A stretch of DNA of 64,000 nt from DATAYA01 sp963754235 (GTDB lineage Bacteria; Pseudomonadota; Alphaproteobacteria; Acetobacterales; Acetobacteraceae), in NCBI GenBank assembly GCA_963754235.1, contig CAVWFK010000006.1:62001-126000 (forward strand). The letters are read 5' to 3'. Under the pieces are notes generated by a model. It had not been told where the DNA came from and made no database searches. It saw nothing but the letters and a program-made list of their open reading frames with translations. Each line of letters begins with the position of its first letter. Position 1 is the first letter of the stretch. Of the stretch, positions 42,305 through 52,314 are shown one piece after another. The position numbers were made by a program, and so were the translations under genes.

Positions 42305-42672
42305 AGCCGGATGTCGGCGCTAATCCGATCCGCGGTCGTTCGCACCGCGCCGTGCGAGCGGTCGAGCAATCCCGCCTGCTCAAGCGCAGTCACGTCGGCA
42401 TGGACCCGTCGATACTGACGGCCGAGCGCGCGGGCCAGGGCCGAGACGGACGGCTCCGCATGATGATGCAGATGACGCAGCAGCCGGTAACGCTCGCTGG
42501 TCATCACACGGGCCAGCCCTTCCCAACTCTCAAACGCCAGCACGCGCTCGACCACGCTCTCGCCGCGCTCGGCGCGCCGCCAGGCGTCGAGAAAGGCGGC
42601 CGAATCGTCCTCGATGCTGCCGCCAACAATCACTTTGAGATCAGCCACCGATTGATCCTCCTTTGCCATCAT
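42301..42672 (-). CDS. HVO_A0114-type winged-helix regulator, antitoxin candidate
   Basis: A 123-residue protein with a central winged helix (SERYRLLRHLHHHAEPSVSA, LARALGRQYRRVHADVTALE, QAGLLDR) of the HVO_A0114-like putative DNA-binding family. These genes commonly sit beside TumE-type toxins and are annotated as their antitoxin or regulator. It overlaps the toxin gene by four bases and is second in the operon. It likely binds the palindrome at 42979-43009. Confidence 0.75.
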   Translation of the reverse strand: MMAKEDQSVADLKVIVGGSIEDDSAAFLDAWRRAERGESVVERVLAFESWEGLARVMTSERYRLLRHLHHHAEPSVSALARALGRQYRRVHADVTALEQAGLLDRSHGAVRTTADRISADIRL

Positions 42673-42959
42673 TGGCCGCGGCGGATGGCGCGCACGTCGG
42701 CGAGAAAGTCCGCGACGAGCTGCTCGGGCGTGGTGAACGGGTAAGCCTCTTCGCGATCCCGGTAATGGCGGTGGTCGCCCTTGCCCGCCTCGTTGTCATA
42801 GCCGACCAGACGGTCGCCCGCGCGACCGAAGAACAGGCTGTATTTGAAGCTGTGCCGCGAGCCGCGCACCGGGTTCGGCACCAACCACAGTTTCATGTCG
42901 GATACCGTTCCGTCGTCGAACTGGCGCTTGCGACGCAGGATTAGAACAGCCGGCGGCAC
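42669..42959 (-). CDS. TumE-type (DUF6516) toxin candidate
   Basis: A 96-residue protein with the order typical of TumE/DUF6516 proteins: an N-terminal LLRxK-F-DG segment (LILRRKRQFDDGTVSDMKLW), HSFKYSLFFGRAGDRLVGYD and NEAGKGDHRHYRDREEAYPF. The KGDHRHY stretch is the family's conserved core. GTG start at 42959. It is the first gene of the pair, 20 bases from a perfect palindrome. The biochemical action of the family is not settled. Confidence 0.72.
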   Translation of the reverse strand: MPPAVLILRRKRQFDDGTVSDMKLWLVPNPVRGSRHSFKYSLFFGRAGDRLVGYDNEAGKGDHRHYRDREEAYPFTTPEQLVADFLADVRAIRRGQ

Positions 42960-42978
42960 AGCGCTGAAGATGAGGCCG

Positions 42979-43009
42979 GCGATCTATGACGTCAAGTGTC
43001 ATAGATCGC
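42979..43009. promoter_or_regulatory. Perfect 12-base palindrome, operator candidate of the toxin-antitoxin pair
   Basis: gcgatctatgac (42979-42990) and gtcatagatcgc (42998-43009) are exact inverted repeats with a 7-base spacer. They lie directly before the toxin start on the minus strand, and a TTGACG within them on that strand could be a -35 element. This fits autoregulation by the winged-helix partner. A role in nadE expression, 69 bases away on the other strand, is also possible. Confidence 0.7.
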
Positions 43010-43077
43010 GGTCGGCACTCCCATCGCGTCCCGCCGTCCTCATTGCGTGCCCCCTCACCCGCCCCTAGCTTCGAACC

Positions 43078-44751
43078 ATGTCCGCCGCTTGCGACACCCT
43101 CCGCATCGCCCTTTCCCAGATCAACCTCCATCTCGGGCAGATCGAGGCCAATGTCGCCCGCATCCGCGCCGCCCGCGCCGAAGCCGCCCGCCTCGGCGCC
43201 GATCTCGTCGTGACCCCCGAGCTTTCCGTCAGCGGCTACCCGCCGGAGGATTTGATCCGCAAGCCCGCCTTCGTCGCCGATTGCGAGGCGGCGGTCGCCG
43301 CACTCGCAGCCGAGACCGCCGACGGCGGCCCGGCGGTGGTGGTCGGCGGCCCGTGGCGCGACGGCGAGCGGCTGCACAACGCGCTGTTCCTGCTCGATGG
43401 GGGCCGGATCGCCGCGCGTCGCGCCAAGCACGAGCTGCCCAATTACGGCGTGTTTGACGAAAAGCGCGTCTTCGACCCCGGCCTCGCCCCCGGCCCGGTG
43501 CCGTTCCGCGGCTTCCGCCTCGGGCTGATGATCTGTGAGGATTGGTGGTTCCCCGAAGTCTCCGAAACCCTCGCCGAGAGCGGGGCCGAGGTGCTGATCT
43601 CGATCAACGGCTCGCCGTTCGAGAGCGACAAGCAGCACGTCCGCATCCCGCTTGCCGTCTTGCGCGTGGTCGAGACCGGCCTCGGCTTCGTGTTCTGCGC
43701 GATGATGTGCGGGCAGGACGAGCTGGTGTTCGACGGTGCCAGCTTCGTGCTCAACCCGGACCGCTCGCTCGCTGTGCAGATGCCGTTCTTCGAGGAGCAG
43801 GTGCGGCTGACGGAATGGCACCGCGAAGGGGGCCGTCTGGTGTGCGCGCCGCAGCCGCTGCCGCCGGAGCCGGACAGGCTCGACCTGATCTGGCGCTCCA
43901 TGATGGTGGGGCTGGCCGACTACGTGCGCAAGAACGGGTTTCCGGGCGTGCTGCTCGGGCTTTCGGGCGGCATCGACAGCGCGCTCTCGGCCGCCGTCGC
44001 GGTCGATGCGCTGGGAGCGGATCGCGTGCGCGCGGTGATGCTGCCCAGCCAATACACCAGCACCGCGAGCCTGGAGGACGCGGCCGAATGCGCACGCCTG
44101 CTCGGCATGCGCTGCGACACGGTGCCGATCACCGAGCCGGTGGCCGCCTTCGGGCGTGCGCTCGCTCCCCTGTTCGAGGGGCGGCAGGCCGACATCACCG
44201 AGGAGAATATGCAGTCGCGTGCACGCGCGCTGATCCTGATGGCGATGTCGAACAAGTTCGGCGACATGCTGCTCACCACCGGCAACAAGAGCGAGATGTC
44301 GGTCGGCTACGCGACGCTCTATGGCGACATGTGCGGCGGCTACTCGGTGCTGAAGGACGTGTACAAGACGACCGTGTTCGCGCTCGCCCGCTGGCGCAAC
44401 GCGCATCGCCCACCGCGCGCACTCGGCCCCGCGGGGCTGGTGATGCCGCAGCGGGTGATCGAGAAGCCGCCCTCCGCTGAGCTGCGCCCCGACCAGACCG
44501 ACCAGGACACGCTGCCGCCATACGAGGTGCTCGACGACATCCTCGCCGGCCTGATCGAGGGCGAAAAATCGGTCGATGCGATGGTCGATGCTGGCTTCGA
44601 CCGCGCGATGGTGCTGCGCGTCTGGCGGATGCTCGATCGCGCCGAGTACAAGCGCCGGCAGGCGCCGCCGGGGGTGAAAATAACCGCCCGCGCCTTCGGC
44701 CGCGACCGCCGCTATCCGATCACCAACGGCTACACCGGGCTGGTGCGGTGA
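43078..44751 (+). CDS. nadE: Glutamine-dependent NAD+ synthetase
   Basis: It converts nicotinate adenine dinucleotide to NAD+ using glutamine. The N-terminal nitrilase-type glutaminase has Glu in VTPELSVSGYPPEDL, Lys near RAKHELPNYGVFDE and Cys in LGLMICEDWWFPEV. The C-terminal synthetase has the PP-loop LLGLSGGIDSALSAAVAV and TTGNKSEMSVGYATLYGDMC. 557 residues, intact. With nadK at 1.9 kb, both final NAD(P) steps are in the window but not linked. Confidence 0.95.
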   Translation: MSAACDTLRIALSQINLHLGQIEANVARIRAARAEAARLGADLVVTPELSVSGYPPEDLIRKPAFVADCEAAVAALAAETADGGPAVVVGGPWRDGERLHNALFLLDGGRIAARRAKHELPNYGVFDEKRVFDPGLAPGPVPFRGFRLGLMICEDWWFPEVSETLAESGAEVLISINGSPFESDKQHVRIPLAVLRVVETGLGFVFCAMMCGQDELVFDGASFVLNPDRSLAVQMPFFEEQVRLTEWHREGGRLVCAPQPLPPEPDRLDLIWRSMMVGLADYVRKNGFPGVLLGLSGGIDSALSAAVAVDALGADRVRAVMLPSQYTSTASLEDAAECARLLGMRCDTVPITEPVAAFGRALAPLFEGRQADITEENMQSRARALILMAMSNKFGDMLLTTGNKSEMSVGYATLYGDMCGGYSVLKDVYKTTVFALARWRNAHRPPRALGPAGLVMPQRVIEKPPSAELRPDQTDQDTLPPYEVLDDILAGLIEGEKSVDAMVDAGFDRAMVLRVWRMLDRAEYKRRQAPPGVKITARAFGRDRRYPITNGYTGLVR

Positions 44752-44776
44752 CGCACAGCCAAATGGCCACGCTGAA

Positions 44777-44823
44777 CTCCCTCTCCGCCCCTGGGGGCGG
44801 AGAGGGCCGGGGAGAGGTGGGGG
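44777..44823. repeat. Intergenic palindromic repeat unit
   Basis: ctctccgcccctgggggcgg with agagggccggggagaggtgg following forms a hairpin-prone GC-rich unit. An inverted, roughly 80-90 percent similar copy lies at 44936-44980, and related units at 35203-35290. The surrounding 44752-44995 gap holds no gene. Confidence 0.65.
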
Positions 44824-44935
44824 ATTCGGCGGAACTTCGATCGCAGGCCATTATCCCCAACACACCACGTCCGTGCAGTCATGCCGCCGCGTGCCCGCGA
44901 TCATGGTCCACGCCCGCCAAGACCTCGCGGCTGGC

Positions 44936-44980
44936 CCCCACCTCACCCAACCCTCTCCGCCTCCAGGGGCGGAGAGGGCT
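44936..44980. repeat. Intergenic palindromic repeat unit, inverted copy
   Basis: ccccacctcacccaaccctc followed by tccgcctccaggggcggaga is the inverted partner of the unit at 44777-44823, with about 110 bases between them. It ends 16 bases before the small gene at 44996. Confidence 0.65.
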
Positions 44981-44995
44981 TGCTAAATTCGGCCC

Positions 44996-45358
44996 ATGAG
45001 CGACCTGTTCGCGCCGCCCGGGGGCTGGCAGGTGCGCATCCTCGACCTCTCCGGCGCGTCGGAGGACAACGTCACCGAGGAGGTTGGCGGCTTTCCCACG
45101 CTGATGCAGGCCAACGCGTTCGCCCGCGCCTATGTCCGCGATAGCGTCGAGCGCTGCCGAACCCCCGGCATGAGCGGCAAGCAAGTGCTGGAAGCCTGGT
45201 TCGCCTTCGGCGAAGACGCCGAGGTGGCGGATGCCGCCGATGATGGCTGGCGCTCGGCCGCCGAGCTGCACGATTTCGCCGATCGGCCCGCCATGCCCGA
45301 GGAACGCGACTGGCGCCGCCTCGACCCGCGCGGTGACATCGACGACGACGACCCGTGA
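44996..45358 (+). CDS. Conserved-looking acidic small protein, unknown function
   Basis: A 120-residue, strongly acidic protein without signal or membrane segment. It opens MSDLFAPPGGWQVRILDLSG and has GFPTLMQANAFARAYVRDSV and an Asp-rich end (DPRGDIDDDDP). No family recognised. It overlaps the gltX GTG start by four bases, so the two are co-translated, which supports it being a real gene. Confidence 0.6.
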   Translation: MSDLFAPPGGWQVRILDLSGASEDNVTEEVGGFPTLMQANAFARAYVRDSVERCRTPGMSGKQVLEAWFAFGEDAEVADAADDGWRSAAELHDFADRPAMPEERDWRRLDPRGDIDDDDP

Positions 45359-46683
45359 AGCTGCGTTTCGCCCCCAGCCCCACCGGACTGCTGCACGCCG
45401 GCAATGCCCGCACGGCCCTGGTCAACTGGCTGTTCGCCCGCCGCCACGGCGGGGCCTTCCTGCTGCGCATCGACGATACCGATCGCGAACGCTCCCGCCC
45501 TGAGCTGGAAGCGGCGATCGCCCAGGATCTGCGCTGGCTCGGCCTCGACTGGGACGAAAGCTTCCGCCAGTCCGACCGCCTGGCCCGCTACGCCGCGGCG
45601 GCCGACCGGCTGCGCGCGGCCGGCCGGCTCTATGCGTGCTTCGAGAGCGAGGAGGAGTTGCGTGCGAAGCGCGAGCTGCGCCGCCGCCGCGGCCTGCCCC
45701 CGGTCTATGACCGCGCGATGCTGAAACTCACGCCCGAGCAGCGCGAAGCGGCGGAGGCCTCCGGCAAGCACCCCTATTGGCGCTTCCTGCTCTCGCCCGG
45801 CGGCGTCGCGTGGGACGACCTCGTGCTCGGGTCGCGCCAGGTCAAGCTGGCTGCGGTCTCCGATCCGGTCGCGGTGCGCGCGGACGGGATGCCCACCTAT
45901 ACCTTCGCCTCCGCCCTCGACGATCTCGAAAGCGGCGTCACCCACCTCATCCGCGGCGAGGACCACGTCACCAACGCCGCCGTGCAGCTTGATCTCTACG
46001 CGGCACTCGGCGGCGATCCCGCGCGGCTGCGGCTCGGCCATCTTCCGCTCCTGGTCGGCGGCACCGGCGAAAAGCTCTCCAAGCGGCTCGACAGCGCCTC
46101 TCTGCGCGGGCTGCGCCAGGACGGGATCGAACCCGCCGCCCTCGCCGCCTACCTTGCGCGGCTCGGCACCTCGGACGACCCCGAGCCGCTGCCGCTGGCG
46201 ACCCTCGCGCAGCATTTCGATCTCGGCCGCGTCTCGCACGCGCCGCCGCGCTTCGATCCCGCCCAGCTTCTCGCGCTGAACCGTCGCGTGCTGCACGCGC
46301 TCGATTTCGAGGCGGTTGGCGACCGGCTTCCGGAGGGTGCCACACCAGCGTTCTGGGCGGCGGTACGCGGCAATCTCGATCTGCTGCCCGAGGCGCGCGG
46401 CTGGTGGGAGGTGGTCGCCGGCACCATCATCCCGCCCGTGCAGGAAGGCGAGGCCGGGTTCCTGCACGCGGCGCACGATGCGTTGCCGCCGGAGCCGTGG
46501 GACGCGGAGGTCTGGACGCGCTGGACGGAGGCACTGCGCGCCACGACCGGCCGGCGCGGGCGGGCGCTGTTCCATCCCCTGCGCGTCGCCCTGACCGGCG
46601 AGGAGGAAGGCCCCGCGATGCGCGTCCTGCTGCCGCTGATCGGCCGCGACCGCGCCGCCGCACGGCTCGCGACGGCCGGCTGA
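45355..46683 (+). CDS. gltX: Glutamyl-tRNA synthetase
   Basis: A class I tRNA synthetase of 442 residues that charges tRNA with glutamate. The HIGH motif reads SPTGLLHAGNARTALVNWLF (HAGN in place of the more usual HIGN/HVGN) and the KMSKS motif GEKLSKRLDSASL. GTG start overlapping the upstream small gene. Alphaproteobacteria often have two GluRS genes; from the sequence alone I cannot say which type this is or whether it charges tRNA-Gln too. Confidence 0.92.
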   Translation: MKLRFAPSPTGLLHAGNARTALVNWLFARRHGGAFLLRIDDTDRERSRPELEAAIAQDLRWLGLDWDESFRQSDRLARYAAAADRLRAAGRLYACFESEEELRAKRELRRRRGLPPVYDRAMLKLTPEQREAAEASGKHPYWRFLLSPGGVAWDDLVLGSRQVKLAAVSDPVAVRADGMPTYTFASALDDLESGVTHLIRGEDHVTNAAVQLDLYAALGGDPARLRLGHLPLLVGGTGEKLSKRLDSASLRGLRQDGIEPAALAAYLARLGTSDDPEPLPLATLAQHFDLGRVSHAPPRFDPAQLLALNRRVLHALDFEAVGDRLPEGATPAFWAAVRGNLDLLPEARGWWEVVAGTIIPPVQEGEAGFLHAAHDALPPEPWDAEVWTRWTEALRATTGRRGRALFHPLRVALTGEEEGPAMRVLLPLIGRDRAAARLATAG

Positions 46684-46698
46684 GCGCGCGCCGTGTGA

Positions 46699-47694
46699 TC
46701 AGAGTGCAAGCGCCTGCCCGCTGCCGCAGGCGGCCTCGGCGGCGAGGCAGAGGCGGACGGATTTCATCGCCTCCTCCGGCGGCAGCACGGAGCGACCTTC
46801 GCGCAAGCCCACGACCGCCGCGGCGAGCTGCGCCTCCAGCTCGATCACCTCGCCCGACGCGGCGATCGCGACCGCTTCCGGCTCGGATCGCCCGCGCCGG
46901 ATTTCGAGCGCAAAGCTCGGTGCTGCCGAGCGCGCGGTATCCGCCGACCACCATGCGCGCACCGCGCCGTCGGTGCCCGATAATGCGAGGCTGCAATGGT
47001 GACCGAACCCGCCGAGCATCTGGGTGACGGTGAATGCAGCGCTGTCGGCGAAGCCCACGGTGACGGTGATGTTGTCGGCGAGTGCGTCGCCATCTCCGGC
47101 GGCGTGCAGGCTCACCGGATCGCCGCTTTCGGCGAAATACCACAGCAGCAGGTCGAAGAAATGCACCGGCTCCTCCAGCAGCCAGGAGCCGACGCGCGCG
47201 CGGTCGTGCCGCCAGCCCGCGCTGCCCGCGCGGAACGGATGGCGGAATAGCGTGAAGCTCGCGAAGCGCGGCCTGCCGATCGCGCCCTCGGCGATCTCCT
47301 GCCGGATGCGGCCCCATTGCGGGCTGGCCCGCATCTCGTGCGTGACGTTGACCAGGCATCCGCTGCCGCGCGACGCCGCGATGATGCGCTCGCAATCCGC
47401 GATCGTGGTGGCGAGCGGTTTCTCCAGCAGCACGTGCCGGCCGACGCCGAGTGTCGCCACCGCAAGATCGGCGTGCAGATGGTTCGGTGCCACGATGTCC
47501 ACGGCATCGAGATCGTGCGCGAGCAGCGCCTCCAGACTGCGGACCACGGCAATGCCCGGCAATTCGGCCTCTGCCGCGGCAGCACTCACCGCACCCTGGC
47601 AAAGCACGGAAGCGAGCGTCACACCCTCGAGGTGCAGTAGTGCCGAGGCATGACAGCGGCCCCAGGCACCGTAGCCGATCAGCCCTATGCGCAT
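46699..47694 (-). CDS. Gfo/Idh/MocA-family oxidoreductase
   Basis: An NAD(P)-dependent dehydrogenase of 331 residues, usually acting on sugars or inositols. The Rossmann motif MRIGLIGYGAWGRCHASALL starts the protein; VDIVAPNHLHADLA and HVLLEKPLATTIADCERII carry the catalytic EKP Lys, and the C-terminal domain follows (GSWLLEEPVHFFDLLLWYFA). It is divergent from the ABC importer, which suggests it acts on the imported sugar. Intact. Confidence 0.87.
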   Translation of the reverse strand: MRIGLIGYGAWGRCHASALLHLEGVTLASVLCQGAVSAAAAEAELPGIAVVRSLEALLAHDLDAVDIVAPNHLHADLAVATLGVGRHVLLEKPLATTIADCERIIAASRGSGCLVNVTHEMRASPQWGRIRQEIAEGAIGRPRFASFTLFRHPFRAGSAGWRHDRARVGSWLLEEPVHFFDLLLWYFAESGDPVSLHAAGDGDALADNITVTVGFADSAAFTVTQMLGGFGHHCSLALSGTDGAVRAWWSADTARSAAPSFALEIRRGRSEPEAVAIAASGEVIELEAQLAAAVVGLREGRSVLPPEEAMKSVRLCLAAEAACGSGQALAL

Positions 47695-47786
47695 CGTTCC
47701 CTCTCCGACGATGACCGCGCCGGGTTGCGGATGGCGACGGCCGGTTGCCATGCTAGGGTTCGACCACGAGCGTCGCGGGAGCGCCA

Positions 47787-48902
<1,116 letters not shown>

Positions 48903-48906
<4 letters not shown>

Positions 48907-50168
48907 AGCTCACCCGTCGCCGCGCCTTGCAGGCCGCCGCCGCCGTCCCGATCGCCGCCCCGATCGTCGCATTGGCGCGCCCGGCGATCGCCCAAAGCCA
49001 GAAGCAGGTCAGCATTCTCACTTGGAACATTCCCAACGCGCAGCCATTGATGACGGGCTGGATCAAGGATTTCACGGCCAGCCGGCCGGGGGTGGAGGTG
49101 CAGTGGCTGGACAAGAAGGGCCCCGACCTGCCCAGCTTCTACCAGACCCAGCTCGTCGCCGGCACGCCGCCCGATCTTGTCGACCTGCAAGGCGGCCTCG
49201 GCGTCGAATACGCGGCGCAAGGCGCGCTCGCCGACCTCTCGCCGCGTCTCGCAAGAGAGCCCAGCGTCCGCCAGCGCTTCAACGCCGACTATCTCGCGAA
49301 CTGGGTCTATGACGGCCGCAACTACATGCTGCCGTTCTATATTTCCAAGACGCTGCTGTTCTACAACCGGACGCTGTTCAAGAAGGCCGGGATCGAGGCG
49401 CCCGCGGCCAGCTTCGACGGCCTGATGCTGAACGCTGCGAAGCTCGGCGACAGCAATGCGACCGGCCTCCTCACGCTCAATTTCGACTGGCTCTACTGGC
49501 CGCTGTTCAAAGTCAACGGGATCGAACTGCTCAGTCCGGATCACAAGCAGACGCGCTTCGACACGCCGAAGATGGTCGATCTCGTCACGCGCCTGGCGAA
49601 GGCGACTGCGACGCCCGCGATCGACAAGATTTCCTGGACCGGCCGCTGGGTGGAGCCGCTCGGCGCCTTCGCCTCCGGCCGGGTCGGGATGCTGCACGCC
49701 CATTCGCCCGCCTATCTCTACATCAAGGGGCAGGGGCCGTGGGTCAGTGCCGACACGCTCGGCATCGCCGAGTTCCCCGGCAACTGGTCGGTTCCGAACA
49801 GCCACGGACTAGGCATCTCCAAGCAGTCGCGCAACCCGGACCTGGCGTGGGAGCTGCTGACCTTCCTCACCGACCATCAGCAGGCGCTCGCCTTCGCACG
49901 CAACTTCAAGGTGCTCACCGGCAACATCAGCGTGGACCACGCGTTGCTCGACGAGCTGAAAACGCAGGAGCCGTTGGCGCAGCGCGTGCTGCAAACCCAG
50001 ATCGAGCACACCGACCGGCTGTGCGGCAACTGGCGGCTCGGCGACGACAGCCGCGTGAAGGACGCGTTCTGGCCGCATCTGCAGGCAGCCTTGCTCGGCC
50101 ACCGCAAGCCCGAGCCGTCGCTGCGCGCCGCCGCGCGCGAGGTGCAACGCGTGCTGCGACGTGGCTGA
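48903..50168 (+). CDS. Extracellular solute-binding protein (family 1 sugar type)
   Basis: The periplasmic receptor of the importer, 421 residues. Its signal has a twin-arginine-like start (MKLTRRRALQAAAAVPIAAP, cleavage near AIAQ). Typical family features follow: VSILTWNIPNAQPLMTGWIK, GTPPDLVDLQGGLG, ASGRVGMLHAHSPAYL and a Trp-rich cleft (WLYWPLF). The ligand is unknown; similar proteins bind oligosaccharides or glycerol-3-phosphate. Intact, coupled to both neighbours. Confidence 0.88.
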
Positions 50169-51102
50169 TATGGATTTCTCCACCACGGCACCACTGCCGA
50201 TGGTCGCCGGCGCGCCGCATCTGCGGCGGCAGACCCGGCGCGCCATCCTGATCGCGTGCTTCCTCGCACCGGCGCTCGCGATCTTCGTGCTCTACCGCAT
50301 CCTCCCGCTGGGGTGGAATTTGTGGCTATCGTTCGAGTTCTGGTCGCCGCTGCATCCGGCACGCTGGGCCGGGCTCGCGCACTATCAGGACATGATGCAG
50401 GACGACGTGTTCTGGCAGGCGACCTGGAACACGCTGATCTTCATGGCCGCGGCGCCGGTCGAGATCGCGATCGCACTCGGCCTCGCCTTGCTGGTGAACA
50501 GCGACCTCAAGGGTGCGGCGATCTATCGCACGATCATCTTTCTTTCGTATCCGCTGATGACGGTCGCGGTCGGCATCATCTGGCGCTGGATGTATGACGA
50601 GCGGGGCGGGCTGATTAATTGCGTACTGCGCGGGCTGCATCTGATCCGGCAGCCGATCGCGTTCCTCGCCTCGGACGGGTGGGCCCTGCCGGCGGTTATT
50701 TTGGCCGATCTGTGGCAGGTGCTCGGCTTTTACATGATCGTGCTGCTCACCGGCTTGCAGAGCATCCCGCAGCACCTGATGGAGGCGGCCCGCGTCGACG
50801 GCGCGCCCGCCGCCGCCCGCTTCCGCCGCATCACCCTGCCGCTGCTGCGCCCGTCGCTGTTTCTGTGCGCGGTGATCGGGATGCTCAATTCGTTCACGGC
50901 CTTCGATTTGATCTATATCATGACTCAGGGCGGACCCGATCACGCGACCGAGCTGCTGATCACCTACATCTATCGCGCCGGCTTCGGCGAGACCCAGTTC
51001 GACTACGCGGCGGCGCTGACCGTCGTGCAATTCGCGCTGCTGCTGCTGCTGACCTGGGCGGCCCATCGCGCCGCCGGCCGCAACGCGGGTGCGATCGAGT
51101 GA
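50161..51102 (+). CDS. Sugar ABC transporter permease (MalF/UgpA type)
   Basis: An inner-membrane permease with six helices. The EAA loop that contacts the ATPase is present (LMEAARVDGAPAAARFRRIT). It begins AILIACFLAPALAIFVLYRI, as UgpA/MsmF-type subunits do. A GTG at 50161 overlapping the previous gene or the ATG at 50170 are both possible starts. 313 residues, intact. Confidence 0.9.
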   Translation: MADMDFSTTAPLPMVAGAPHLRRQTRRAILIACFLAPALAIFVLYRILPLGWNLWLSFEFWSPLHPARWAGLAHYQDMMQDDVFWQATWNTLIFMAAAPVEIAIALGLALLVNSDLKGAAIYRTIIFLSYPLMTVAVGIIWRWMYDERGGLINCVLRGLHLIRQPIAFLASDGWALPAVILADLWQVLGFYMIVLLTGLQSIPQHLMEAARVDGAPAAARFRRITLPLLRPSLFLCAVIGMLNSFTAFDLIYIMTQGGPDHATELLITYIYRAGFGETQFDYAAALTVVQFALLLLLTWAAHRAAGRNAGAIE

Positions 51103-51923
51103 ACCGCCGGCGCCGCCTGTTGCTGCTGCTGATCCGTCATGGCGGGCTGGTGCTGGTCTCTGCCCTGATGCTGGTGCCGTTCTACTGGGTGCTGAAGACC
51201 TCGCTGACCGGCACCAACATCTATGCCTATCCGCCGGCGCTGATCCCGCTGCGGCCCAATCTGTTCCACTACGTCGACGTGTGGTACGAAATCCCGTTTC
51301 CACGCTATCTGCTGAACAGCGTCATGGTCTCGCTGTTGGCGGTCGCAAGCAATCTGGTGCTCAATGCGCTCGCCGGCTATGCGCTCGCACAGCCGTTCTT
51401 CGGCCGGCAGGCGGTGCTGGTGCTGCTGCTGAGCTGCATGTTGATCCCGTTCCAGGCGACCATCATCCCGGCCTATCTGATCACCGCCCATCTCGGCCTG
51501 CTCAATTCCATCCTCGGCCTCGCCTTGCCGCTCTTGTCCACCATCATCTGCATCTTTGTCTTCAAGGCGAGCTTCGAGGCCGTGCCCCGTTCGCTGATCG
51601 ACGCGGCGCGGATCGACGGCTTGGGCGATCTGCGCATCCTGGCGCGGATTATGCTGCCGCTGTCCAAGCCGTCGATCGCGACCAACGTGATCCTGTCCTT
51701 CACCTGGTCGTGGAACGCCTTTCTCTGGCCGCTCATCATCACGCGGACGAACGACATGCAGACCCTGCCGCTAAGCCTGGCGCGGTTCCTCTCCTACATG
51801 GAGGACACGACGGGTTCGCTCTACGCATTCGTCGTGATGGTGCTGACGCCGGGCTTGCTGGTGTTCCTGCTGGCACAGCGTGAGTTCATCCGCGGGCTCA
51901 CCGCCGGCGCGACCAAGGGCTAG
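51099..51923 (+). CDS. Sugar ABC transporter permease (MalG/UgpE type)
   Basis: The second permease, with the longer periplasmic loop and the EAA motif SLIDAARIDGLGDLRILARI. It opens GGLVLVSALMLVPFYWVLKT and ends in REFIRGLTAGATKG, a MalG-like terminus. GTG start overlapping the first permease by four bases. 274 residues, intact. With the ATPase and binding protein it makes a complete CUT1-type importer. Confidence 0.9.
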   Translation: MNRRRRLLLLLIRHGGLVLVSALMLVPFYWVLKTSLTGTNIYAYPPALIPLRPNLFHYVDVWYEIPFPRYLLNSVMVSLLAVASNLVLNALAGYALAQPFFGRQAVLVLLLSCMLIPFQATIIPAYLITAHLGLLNSILGLALPLLSTIICIFVFKASFEAVPRSLIDAARIDGLGDLRILARIMLPLSKPSIATNVILSFTWSWNAFLWPLIITRTNDMQTLPLSLARFLSYMEDTTGSLYAFVVMVLTPGLLVFLLAQREFIRGLTAGATKG

Positions 51924-51927
51924 GCGG

Positions 51928-52314
51928 ATGGCGCTTCCGCACTGGCTGCGCAGCCGCTTTGTGCTGGTGCCGCTGGTGATCGCGATCTCGGTTGCGGCAT
52001 GGAATTTCTATGTCGCACGGCATGATCACGGCCACGTCGAGGGCCGGGTCGAGGACCGGTCCGGCCGCCCGGTCGCGGGTGCGAGCGTGGTGCTGTTCGA
52101 GCGCGTGTTCGCCAACGAGGTGCCGCGCGCGCAGGCGCGCGCCGACCCGCATGGCCGCTTCCGCTTCAGCGGCAACCGCGCCTACGTGATCGAGCTGCAA
52201 GCGCACGGGGCGGATGGCGCCATCTCTCCGCGAGTGACCGTTCATCTGTGGTTTCGCGCCCAGGACCGCGCTCTGCAACAGCCGCTGATTATCGGCTCGC
52301 GCGCGGCCGGGTGA
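51928..52314 (+). CDS. Membrane-anchored carboxypeptidase-regulatory-like domain protein
   Basis: A 128-residue protein with one N-terminal transmembrane helix (RFVLVPLVIAISVAAWNFYV) and a periplasmic beta-sandwich of the carboxypeptidase-regulatory/CNA-B type (VEGRVEDRSGRPVAGASVVL, DPHGRFRFSGNRAYVIEL). Four bases after the permease gene, so in the same operon. Such domains bind or display rather than catalyse; its link to sugar uptake is unknown. Confidence 0.7.
   Translation: MALPHWLRSRFVLVPLVIAISVAAWNFYVARHDHGHVEGRVEDRSGRPVAGASVVLFERVFANEVPRAQARADPHGRFRFSGNRAYVIELQAHGADGAISPRVTVHLWFRAQDRALQQPLIIGSRAAG

Noticed and set aside
42979..43009. Palindrome read as a rho-independent terminator
   Set aside because: No T-run on either side, and no gene ends there; position directly before two divergent genes fits an operator.
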